Source: Rhodospirillaceae bacterium (GTDB lineage Bacteria; Pseudomonadota; Alphaproteobacteria; UBA8366; GCA-2717185). Taken from it: 5,698 bases of DNA. The position numbers and the translations under genes were made by a program. The notes beneath the pieces are model-generated. The model saw only the letters and a list, made by a program, of their open reading frames with translations. It made no database searches and was not told the origin of the DNA. Positions 1 through 5,469 of this stretch are shown piece by piece. The DNA lies in contig JAPPPC010000016.1 of assembly GCA_028817685.1 (NCBI GenBank), positions 8,902 to 14,599 on the forward strand, read 5' to 3'. Numbering within the stretch: position 1 is the first letter of the stretch; the number at the start of each line of letters is the position of its first letter.

Positions 1-103
1 TGAAGAAGCCGAGAAAATGCGCAGCGAACACGCAGGCGATGGCCCAGTAAGGCAACCCTGCGAAAGGGGCGAGTTCGGACAGCAATGCGATCGGACCGTG
101 CAA
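1..103 (-). CDS. Possible 5' end of a leftward membrane-protein gene (partial, uncertain)
   Basis: Read leftward from about position 103, one frame stays open to the window edge and gives a strongly hydrophobic peptide beginning (TTG start assumed) LHGPIALLSELAPFAGLPYW and continuing through alanine- and phenylalanine-rich sequence, as in a first transmembrane helix. Codon third positions are mostly G or C, as in the neighbouring genes. The start is unclear. The candidate is TTG at 103-101, with no Shine-Dalgarno sequence before it. An ATG at 148-146 in the same frame is cut off by TAG at 121-119. The opposite strand is also open over 2-124, but its peptide is polar and resembles nothing I know. 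I do not recognise the family. The gene could equally start outside the window, leaving this stretch non-coding. Confidence 0.28.
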   Translation of the reverse strand, partial: MHGPIALLSELAPFAGLPYWAIACVFAAHFLGFF

Positions 104-239
104 CAGGCGGGAACGGAACTATAGCAGCCGAACGCCGACCTCGTGCATCGAAGTTTTTTGTTAACCATTTTTTCGTCTTATGCCCCGGTATCTTAGCGAG
201 GATGTGCGTAGAGACGCACTCGGGCAAAGGAATGGGTGG
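104..239. promoter_or_regulatory. Leader and probable promoter region of the transhydrogenase gene
   Basis: The AT-rich block at 151-180 (a run of six T at 154-159, then TTAACCAT at 161-168, then another run of six T) stands out from its GC-rich surroundings, as expected for a promoter region. I could not assign a convincing -35/-10 pair. The 8-mer at 161-168 equals the half-site reported for the alphaproteobacterial cell-cycle regulator CtrA, but one 8-mer is weak evidence. If the left-edge gene is real, this is a divergent promoter region. Confidence 0.35.
226..231 (+). promoter_or_regulatory. Ribosome binding site that fixes the transhydrogenase start
   Basis: AAAGGA lies 8 bases before the ATG at 240. 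The earlier in-frame ATG at 180 has only T-rich sequence in front of it and no Shine-Dalgarno match, so 240 is the better start. Confidence 0.7.
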
Positions 240-1643
240 ATGACAGAGCGAGACTACGAGTTGCTGGTGCTGGGGTCGGGACCTGCCGGTCACCGGGCGG
301 CAATGCAGGCTGCAAAGCTTGGTAAGAAAACAGCCATTGTCGAGCATAAAGCCGTGGTCGGCGGCGCCTGCATCAATACCGGCACGATTCCTAGCAAGAC
401 GTTGCGCAAGGCCGTACTGCACCTGTCCGGATACCGCGAGCGGAGTATCTACGGCGCGTCCTACACCGTGAAAAAAGACATCACCATGTCGGATTTGCTG
501 GTCCGCACGGACAATGTGATCGCCAACGAACTGGATGTGAACCGGCATCAACTGCAACGCAATCGGGTCGAGCTCCTGCAAGCCGAAGGGACATTCGTCG
601 ATCCCCATACGGTTCGTTTGTCCGGCTTGGATGGTCACGGTCATTGGGACGTCACCGCCGACAAGGGAATCATCGCGGTCGGCACGCAGACGACCAAAGC
701 CTCCCATGTCGAATTCGACGGCCAGAAGATTTTCACCAACGACGACATCCTGAATTTGAAGGAATTGCCGCGTTCGATCGTCATCATCGGCGCGGGGGTA
801 ATCGGGCTTGAATACGGCACGATCTTCGCCGCACTGGGTGTCCGCGTCACCGTCGTCGACAAACGACCAAGGCTGCTGACCTTCGTCGATTACGAGGTGA
901 TCGACACCCTGGTCTATCAGATGCGGCAAAACCGCATGACCTTGCGCCTCGGCGAAGAGGCCAGTGGATTGGAGAGATTCAGCGACGAACGCGGCGAGCG
1001 CGTTCGCGTCACGCTTGGCAGCGGAAAACAAACCCAGGCGGAAAGCGCGCTGTACAGTATCGGCCGGACCGGGGCGACGGGTAACCTGAACCTTGATGAG
1101 ATCGGCCTGACGGTAGGCGACCGCGAACTCATTTCCGTCAACGAGAACTTCCAGACCGAAGTCGACCATATCTACGCCGTCGGTGATGTTATCGGCTTCC
1201 CGAGCCTCGCATCGACGTCGATGGAACAGGGCCGGATCGCCTGCTACCATGCCTTCGGTGAAAAAGCGGAGAGCGTTCCCAACCTTCTACCCTATGGCAT
1301 CTACACGATCCCGGAGATCTCCGTCGTCGGGCAGAGCGAAGAAACGCTGACCGAGGCGGGCATCCCCTACGAGGTCGGCAAGGCGTCCTACAAGGAAATA
1401 TCGCGCGGTCAGATCATAGGCAACCAGATCGGTCTGCTGAAGTTGCTGTTCCATCGCGATACGAGACAGCTGCTCGGGGTCGCGATCCTCGGCGAAGGCG
1501 CCAGCGAGCTGATCCATATCGGCCAGGCCGCGCTTTCGCTCGGCGGCACCATCGACTATTTCGTCGATACGGTCTTCAATTACCCAACCTTGGCCGAATG
1601 CTACAAAACCGCCGCATTCGATGGGATCAACCGGCTGATGTAA
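240..1643 (+). CDS. sthA: Soluble (Si-specific) NAD(P)+ transhydrogenase
   Basis: Cytoplasmic FAD enzyme that transfers hydride between NADPH and NAD+, balancing the two nucleotide pools without using the proton gradient. The 467 residues from ATG 240 match the usual length of about 466. The N-terminal FAD Rossmann motif GSGPAG is at 12-17, the nucleotide-binding motif GAGVIG at 184-189, and the second FAD contact AVGDVIG at 313-319, with D316. The family resembles dihydrolipoamide dehydrogenase but lacks its redox disulfide. Here the motif GGACINTGTIPSK keeps the first cysteine (C44) and has threonine (T49) for the second. Near the C-terminus FNYPTLAE (446-453) has Tyr448 where lipoamide dehydrogenase has its catalytic histidine. 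These changes and the ending GINRLM are as in Escherichia coli SthA, so I prefer this call to a disulfide oxidoreductase. An in-frame ATG at 180 would add 20 residues but lacks a ribosome site. The NIPSNAP gene follows after 111 bases. Confidence 0.93.
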   Translation: MTERDYELLVLGSGPAGHRAAMQAAKLGKKTAIVEHKAVVGGACINTGTIPSKTLRKAVLHLSGYRERSIYGASYTVKKDITMSDLLVRTDNVIANELDVNRHQLQRNRVELLQAEGTFVDPHTVRLSGLDGHGHWDVTADKGIIAVGTQTTKASHVEFDGQKIFTNDDILNLKELPRSIVIIGAGVIGLEYGTIFAALGVRVTVVDKRPRLLTFVDYEVIDTLVYQMRQNRMTLRLGEEASGLERFSDERGERVRVTLGSGKQTQAESALYSIGRTGATGNLNLDEIGLTVGDRELISVNENFQTEVDHIYAVGDVIGFPSLASTSMEQGRIACYHAFGEKAESVPNLLPYGIYTIPEISVVGQSEETLTEAGIPYEVGKASYKEISRGQIIGNQIGLLKLLFHRDTRQLLGVAILGEGASELIHIGQAALSLGGTIDYFVDTVFNYPTLAECYKTAAFDGINRLM

Positions 1644-1754
1644 CGCCGCCGGCCTTGCCAGGCCCCCACGCATGAGAAGACAATGCGGCAGCGACGCTGT
1701 GCGATGCGCGGCGTGCCTTTCGCAATTCTCGAACCATGCATCAGGGAGTCAAAC
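1644..1754 (+). other. Intergenic gap between sthA and the NIPSNAP gene
   Basis: This 111-base GC-rich gap holds only a short hairpin (GGCCT at 1651-1655 paired with AGGCC at 1660-1664, loop TGCC) with no T run, so it is not a convincing terminator. I see no clear promoter. Read-through from sthA into the next gene is possible. An open frame continues upstream of the chosen NIPSNAP start, to 1683, but its predicted N-terminal extension resembles no domain. Confidence 0.4.
1743..1748 (+). promoter_or_regulatory. Ribosome binding site of the NIPSNAP gene
   Basis: AGGGAG lies 6 bases before ATG 1755. It supports that start over upstream in-frame starts such as 1683, which would add 24 residues outside the conserved domain. 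Confidence 0.75.
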
Positions 1755-2078
1755 ATGCTGCTCGACGTTCGCACTTATACCTGCCGGCCCGGCACGATCA
1801 AAAAGCATCTCGAACTGTACGAGAAGATGGGCAAGGAGCCGCAATTCCGCAATCTCGGCGAGCCGCTCGCCTACATGACGACGGAAACCGGCAATCCCAA
1901 CCAGTATGTCCACATCTGGGTGTATGAGAATGCGGGCGACCGCGAAGCCAAACGTGCCGCGATGTGGCAGGATCCGGCTTGGATCGCCTATACGCAGGAA
2001 AGCGCCAAGCTCGGTGCGTTGGAAGCGCAAGAAAACAAGCTGATGCAACCGCTCAGCTTTCACACGCCTAAGCGCTGA
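1755..2078 (+). CDS. NIPSNAP family protein
   Basis: A 107-residue single-domain protein, the usual size for bacterial NIPSNAP members, which fold as dimeric alpha+beta barrels. The first strand has the family signature DVRTYTCRPG (4-13). The second half carries the typical core YVHIWVYENAGDRE (51-64), then R67-A-A-M-W, and D73-P74-A-W76-I-A-Y79. There is no signal peptide or membrane segment, so it should be cytoplasmic. The biochemical role of bacterial NIPSNAP proteins is not established; some relatives of this fold are small monooxygenases or bind hydrophobic ligands, but no residue here allows such a claim. The start at 1755 is chosen because the signature begins at residue 4 and a good ribosome site precedes it. 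The gene follows sthA in the same direction and ends 18 bases before a strong hairpin, so it is probably the last gene of a short transcript. The family call is firm and the function is unknown. Confidence 0.9.
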   Translation: MLLDVRTYTCRPGTIKKHLELYEKMGKEPQFRNLGEPLAYMTTETGNPNQYVHIWVYENAGDREAKRAAMWQDPAWIAYTQESAKLGALEAQENKLMQPLSFHTPKR

Positions 2079-2096
2079 CTTTCACGAACGTTCTTG

Positions 2097-2127
2097 CGGG
2101 CGGCGGTCTCAACCGGACCGCCGCCCG
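2097..2127. terminator. Shared hairpin terminator between convergent genes
   Basis: A perfect 12-bp GC-rich stem (2097-2108 pairing with 2116-2127) encloses a 7-base loop at 2109-2115. It sits 18 bases after the NIPSNAP stop and 28 bases beyond the stop of the convergent diguanylate cyclase gene, so it can serve both strands. The T tracts on both sides are poor (GTTGCTTGG on the plus side), so termination may rely on the stem itself. Confidence 0.8.
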
Positions 2128-2155
2128 TTGCTTGGCGGACCGAGAACCGACTCGT

Positions 2156-3916
2156 TCAGCAGATCTGCTCCAGAACGGTCTCGCGGATGGGCGCCTGGCT
2201 CACCACGACCCGGTCGCGTCCGGCTCGTTTTGCCTCGTACAGCGCCTTGTCGGCAGCACCGGTCAGCATGATCGACGTACCGTAATGCGGATAAGCCGCG
2301 AGACCGCAGCTTAAGGTAACTTGAAATACTTCGTCCTCGCTTCGGTGCACGATCTCGGAGAAGGCGACACGGATCTGATCGAAAATTCCGCGAGCGGTTT
2401 CGCAATCCGCTCCGCTTAGGACGACCGCAAACTCTTCGCCGCCCATGCGTCCGATTATGTCGACCCCCCGGAGCCGCTGCTTCAACAACCGTGCAAGGCT
2501 CTTGATCACCCAGTCGCCGACTTGGCGGCCATACTGGTCGTTGACCGACTTGAAATGGTCGAGATCGATCAACGCGAATGTCAGCGGATCCTTGTTGCGC
2601 TGCGCCCGTGCGATCTCGGTTTCTAGCGCTTGTTTGGTCGCGGTGTGGTCGAGCAGACCGGTCAGGCTGTCACGCACCATAAGCGCCCGCAGCGCCCGGA
2701 ACCGTGTCGCCCGCAGGACGACAGCGGTGATCAGATGGTCCGGCTGCATCGACTTCATCAGAAAATCGTCGCCACCCCGGCGCATCGCATCGAGCTGGCT
2801 CGCCGTCTCTGACTCGTTCGACAGGAACACGATTGGCAGTCCGGCCAGCGCCTGATTTTGACGGATCATCATGGCAAGCTCGGTGCCGCTGCAGGCCTGC
2901 ATGTAGAGATCGAGCAGGATGAGCTCCGGCGAGAAGGATTCGATTGCCTCCAAAACGTCGAGCGGCTCGGTCAACGTCATAGTGATCATGCCGGCGCCTT
3001 TCAGGACCGCATCGCTGTAGGCGGCCATGGCGGGATCGTCGTCAACGATCAGCACACGATAGGGCTCGGTATCGTCGGGACCGGTGAAGCGATCCAACGT
3101 ATCGACAAGCTCGGTTACGCTCACCGGCTTTTGCAAATAGGCATCGCATCCGGCGCGCACCGCTGCGATACGCGCCTTCGCATCGGTGCGACCCGAGACG
3201 AAGATCACGGGCTGCGTCAGAACCCCGTCGTCCCGCAATTGCCGGACGGTATCGGTACCGACCTTGTCGTCGCCTTCGAAAACGACATCCATGACAACCG
3301 CGCTGCACTCTCCGGCCTCTAACGCCGACCGCAATTCGCACGGCTTTCGCAGCATGGTAATGCTGAAGCCGAAATTCTCCAGCTCGCCACGCAATTGCAT
3401 CGCCAGGACGTCGTCATCTTCAACCAGGATAATTGGGCGATTCAGAGCCGCCTCGAGTACCGCGTGCGGTTCGCCCTTTGCTCCGGGCACGGGAAGCGGC
3501 GAGACAATCGCGGTATCCACGCCAAGCGCGGCAACCCGTTGCAGCGCCACCACGGAGTCGAGGATTTCCTGACGAGAGCGATCGGAAAGCGGACCGCCGT
3601 GATCCAATGCTATGTCTGACAGATGCTCCAGCTTCCGCGCCGTCTCCCCCATCTCGGAAAAGCCGAAGGTCGCGCCTGAGCCGGCCAGCTTGTGGGCGAG
3701 ATTGCGGAGGTCGGCAAGCGCTGCGTCATCCCGCGCGCCCTCGGCCAGCATCCGAGCAACCGCCGCCACCTCTTCGATCTTCGCCGGAAGCGTTTCGGCG
3801 TAGTCGTGGCGCAACCGCTCCAGCGTTTCGATCAGAGCGCCGGGACCCCGCGCATTGTCTGATGATTGTTGCATTTCCGTTTGAATATCACTGAGAGCAA
3901 GCATCGCACCACGCAT
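2156..3916 (-). CDS. HPt-REC-REC-GGDEF diguanylate cyclase
   Basis: Cytoplasmic signalling enzyme predicted to make cyclic di-GMP from two GTP under phosphorelay control. It has 586 residues and no membrane segment. An N-terminal HPt domain (about 30-125) has the phosphorylatable histidine H75 in LAHKLAGSGATFGF. Receiver 1 (about 160-275) has E166/D167/D168, phosphoacceptor D210, S241 and K263-P. Receiver 2 (about 287-400) has D292/D293, D336, S366 and K388. The GGDEF domain (about 410-575) has DSLTGLLD (416-423), metal- and substrate-binding ALIDLDHFKSVND (448-460) and active-site GGEEF (492-496). Five residues before that lies an RxxD inhibition site (R483 to D486). The REC-REC-GGDEF part matches PleD; the HPt is an addition. 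Receiver 2 is divergent: Gln340 replaces the usual proline after D336, and Ser389 the proline after K388. No sensor kinase is nearby. The start is uncertain: ATGs at 3916, 3904 and 3874 are in frame and none has a clear ribosome site. Confidence 0.93.
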   Translation of the reverse strand: MRGAMLALSDIQTEMQQSSDNARGPGALIETLERLRHDYAETLPAKIEEVAAVARMLAEGARDDAALADLRNLAHKLAGSGATFGFSEMGETARKLEHLSDIALDHGGPLSDRSRQEILDSVVALQRVAALGVDTAIVSPLPVPGAKGEPHAVLEAALNRPIILVEDDDVLAMQLRGELENFGFSITMLRKPCELRSALEAGECSAVVMDVVFEGDDKVGTDTVRQLRDDGVLTQPVIFVSGRTDAKARIAAVRAGCDAYLQKPVSVTELVDTLDRFTGPDDTEPYRVLIVDDDPAMAAYSDAVLKGAGMITMTLTEPLDVLEAIESFSPELILLDLYMQACSGTELAMMIRQNQALAGLPIVFLSNESETASQLDAMRRGGDDFLMKSMQPDHLITAVVLRATRFRALRALMVRDSLTGLLDHTATKQALETEIARAQRNKDPLTFALIDLDHFKSVNDQYGRQVGDWVIKSLARLLKQRLRGVDIIGRMGGEEFAVVLSGADCETARGIFDQIRVAFSEIVHRSEDEVFQVTLSCGLAAYPHYGTSIMLTGAADKALYEAKRAGRDRVVVSQAPIRETVLEQIC

Positions 3917-4177
3917 GTTCGATCAACGTTCCGTATCGACCCTTGAACCGCCGAAGACGGGGTCCATTCACTGCGATATTTGCATCCTCCCGGTGCCTAC
4001 AAATCCCTCATATGGGCGAGAATAGCGCCAAATTAAAATAAAATCCGACCTATCGAGACAAGGGTGTAGGATCACTGTCTGTACAAGGGGTTAAATTCTA
4101 GGACAAAAATTGCCCCCTTCTGGCCGGTTCTGCAGAGTTCCGGTTACAACATTGCCGTACCTACAGGGAGAATGAAA
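3917..4177. promoter_or_regulatory. Divergent intergenic region between the cyclase and the dehydrogenase
   Basis: This 261-base region carries both divergent promoters. It is clearly AT-richer than the genes, with a core at 4029-4044 made almost only of A and T. No confident -35/-10 pair could be assigned for either gene. An inverted repeat flanks an AT-rich centre: AAGGGG at 4085-4090 and CCCCTT at 4114-4119, separated by 23 bases, about 60 to 90 bases before the dehydrogenase start, a plausible operator position. On the cyclase side, GACCC/GGGTC arms at 3963-3959 and 3941-3937 could form a short hairpin in its leader. I found no known riboswitch pattern. Confidence 0.5.
4165..4170 (+). promoter_or_regulatory. 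Ribosome binding site choosing between two dehydrogenase starts
   Basis: AGGGAG ends one base before ATG 4172 but 7 bases before ATG 4178. The second spacing is functional and the first is too tight, so translation should begin at 4178 with MKAAVLHE, the standard beginning for this family. Confidence 0.75.
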
Positions 4178-5263
4178 ATGAAGGCCGCTGTACTGCACGA
4201 AGTGGGCCAGCCTCTGGTCATCGAAGACGTTCAGATCGACAAACCCGGACCGCGCGAAGTTCTCGTGCGCACGGCGGCCGCGGGCGTATGTCACAGCGAC
4301 TTGCACTTCATCGAAGGCCTCTATCAGTACCGCCTTCCGGTGGTCCTGGGGCACGAATCCGCGGGGATCGTCGAAGCCGTTGGCACCGACGTGACCTATG
4401 TTTCCCCCGGCGATCACGTCATTACCTGCCTGTCCGCCTTTTGCGGCCATTGCGAGGCCTGCCTGACCGGCCACATGTCGATTTGCGACGGGAAGGAGAC
4501 CCGCCGCCGCCGGGATCAGGCTTCCCGGCTCGTCCAGGAAGAACGTCCGGTGAACCAATTCGCCAACCTATCTTCCTTCGCCGAAATGATGCTGGTGCAC
4601 GAGCACGCGTTGGTGAAAATCCGACGCGACATGCCGCTCGACAAAGCAGCCCTGATCGGCTGCGGCGTGACGACCGGTGTCGGTGCCGTCCACAACACGG
4701 CCAAGGTCGAGGTCGGGTCCACCGTCGCCGTGGTCGGCTGCGGCGGCGTCGGTCTGTCCTGCATCAACGGGGCGGCAATCGCCGGCGCAGGACGGATCGT
4801 CGCGATCGATGTCGTCGGCTCGAAATTGAACCTCGCCAAAGCCTTCGGCGCGACGGACGTGATCGACGCGTCGGCCGGCGATCCCGTCGAGCAGGTCAAG
4901 GAGATGTTCGATGGCGGCGTCCACTACGCGTTCGAAGCCATCGGCCTCAAGAAAACGGCTGAACAGTGCTTCGAAATGCTACGCCCCGGCGGCACGGCTA
5001 CGGTCGTCGGCATGATTCCCTACGGTACGAAGATCGAAGTGCATGGCGCCGATTTCCTGCAGGAGAAGAAACTTATCGGCGGCGCGCTGGGATCGAACCG
5101 GTTCCGGGTCGACATGCCGAACTATGTCGATTTCTACCTGGCCGGACGCCTGAAGCTGGACGAGCTGCTGTCCCGCCATATCACGCTGGATCAGATCAAC
5201 GAAGGGTTCGAGGCGCTGAAGACCGGCGAAATCGCCCGCAGCGTCATTAAATTCGACGCCTAG
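4178..5263 (+). CDS. Zn-dependent alcohol dehydrogenase (medium-chain family)
   Basis: Cytoplasmic 361-residue medium-chain dehydrogenase predicted to interconvert an alcohol and an aldehyde with NAD(H). The catalytic zinc ligands are C38, H59 (in GHESAG) and C162 (in GCGVTTG), with E60 beside H59. The structural zinc site is complete: C89, C92, C95 and C103. The Rossmann motif GCGGVG is at 187-192, and D211 at the end of the second strand (VAIDV) favours NAD over NADP. The start MKAAVL and the GVTTGVGAV segment place it with the class III-like group of COG1062 rather than with short yeast-type enzymes. It lacks glutathione-dependent formaldehyde dehydrogenase hallmarks that I could confirm, so the substrate is unknown. 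An arginine cluster (R109-R112) follows the structural zinc lobe. It is transcribed alone: a divergent intergenic region lies upstream and a strong terminator 11 bases past the stop. Confidence 0.92.
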   Translation: MKAAVLHEVGQPLVIEDVQIDKPGPREVLVRTAAAGVCHSDLHFIEGLYQYRLPVVLGHESAGIVEAVGTDVTYVSPGDHVITCLSAFCGHCEACLTGHMSICDGKETRRRRDQASRLVQEERPVNQFANLSSFAEMMLVHEHALVKIRRDMPLDKAALIGCGVTTGVGAVHNTAKVEVGSTVAVVGCGGVGLSCINGAAIAGAGRIVAIDVVGSKLNLAKAFGATDVIDASAGDPVEQVKEMFDGGVHYAFEAIGLKKTAEQCFEMLRPGGTATVVGMIPYGTKIEVHGADFLQEKKLIGGALGSNRFRVDMPNYVDFYLAGRLKLDELLSRHITLDQINEGFEALKTGEIARSVIKFDA

Positions 5264-5274
5264 CCCAATAAAAT

Positions 5275-5298
5275 GGAGCCCCGGCGAACCGGGGCTCC
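5275..5298. terminator. Bidirectional hairpin terminator after the dehydrogenase
   Basis: A perfect 10-bp GC-rich stem (GGAGCCCCGG at 5275-5284 with CCGGGGCTCC at 5289-5298) encloses the tetraloop CGAA. Read leftward, the stem is followed by ATTTTATT (5274-5267), a good U tract, so it can end the convergent small gene. Read rightward, it begins 11 bases after the dehydrogenase stop and is followed by a second hairpin rather than a T run. Confidence 0.88.
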
Positions 5299-5300
5299 TC

Positions 5301-5314
5301 AACCCTTTCGGGTT
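5301..5314. terminator. Small second hairpin beside the terminator
   Basis: AACCC (5301-5305) pairs with GGGTT (5310-5314) around the loop TTTC, two bases after the main stem. In RNA read rightward it would stack as a tandem structure; read leftward its loop is GAAA, a GNRA tetraloop. It may strengthen termination or protect the 3' end. Confidence 0.45.
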
Positions 5315-5342
5315 CAATATAAGACCGCGAAGCCGGATATGC

Positions 5343-5453
5343 TCAGGAGTCTATTTCCTGCGGCTCCAAACTGTCTTGTTCGATCCGTCGACCGAAATAA
5401 CAGGCGGCGATAAGAATTAAACCGGCGAAAGCCGAAATCAGAATTTGTTCCAT
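5343..5453 (-). CDS. Small single-span membrane protein (36 residues), function unknown
   Basis: A short complete gene not covered by standard length cut-offs. ATG 5453-5451 opens 36 codons ending in TGA 5345-5343. The peptide starts MEQILISAFAGLILIAACYF: about residues 3-20 form one hydrophobic helix. Two arginines (RR, 22-23) follow, then an acidic, polar tail (residues 24-36, ending EIDS). By the positive-inside rule the C-terminal tail should face the cytoplasm. A purine-rich ribosome site (AGAGGGG, 5469-5463) lies 9 bases before the ATG. The gene converges on the dehydrogenase and shares its terminator, whose better U tract is on this strand. Codon third positions are less GC-rich than in the neighbours. 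I do not recognise the family. Size and topology resemble small regulatory or accessory subunits of membrane complexes, but no partner gene is in view. It could still be a chance frame. Confidence 0.6.
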   Translation of the reverse strand: MEQILISAFAGLILIAACYFGRRIEQDSLEPQEIDS

Positions 5454-5462
5454 GAAACGTAA

Positions 5463-5469
5463 CCCCTCT
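5463..5469 (-). promoter_or_regulatory. Ribosome binding site of the small membrane protein gene
   Basis: On the minus strand the sequence AAAGAGGGG (5471-5463) precedes the ATG at 5453 with 9 bases between. It is a main reason to believe that the 36-codon frame is translated. Confidence 0.6.

Noticed and set aside
2..124. Plus-strand open frame ending in TAG at 122-124 as the tail of a gene from the left
   Set aside because: The peptide is polar and unrecognisable, as expected for the antisense of a hydrophobic frame, and its codon use is less biased than the minus reading.
180..239. Twenty-residue N-terminal extension of the transhydrogenase from ATG 180
   Set aside because: No ribosome binding site before 180, the extension lies outside the family length, and ATG 240 has AAAGGA at 8 bases.
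1683..1754. Longer NIPSNAP protein starting at 1683
   Set aside because: The added residues match no domain, while AGGGAG sits correctly before ATG 1755 and the family signature begins at residue 4 of the shorter form.
2858..3322. Long plus-strand open frame of 154 codons inside the cyclase gene
   Set aside because: It is antisense to conserved receiver domains and arises from the high GC content; its peptide matches no family.
3917..3990. Possible c-di-GMP riboswitch or upstream leader peptide before the cyclase
   Set aside because: I could not find c-di-GMP riboswitch core motifs. The small leader frames (for example a 14-codon one ending just before the start) lack ribosome sites.
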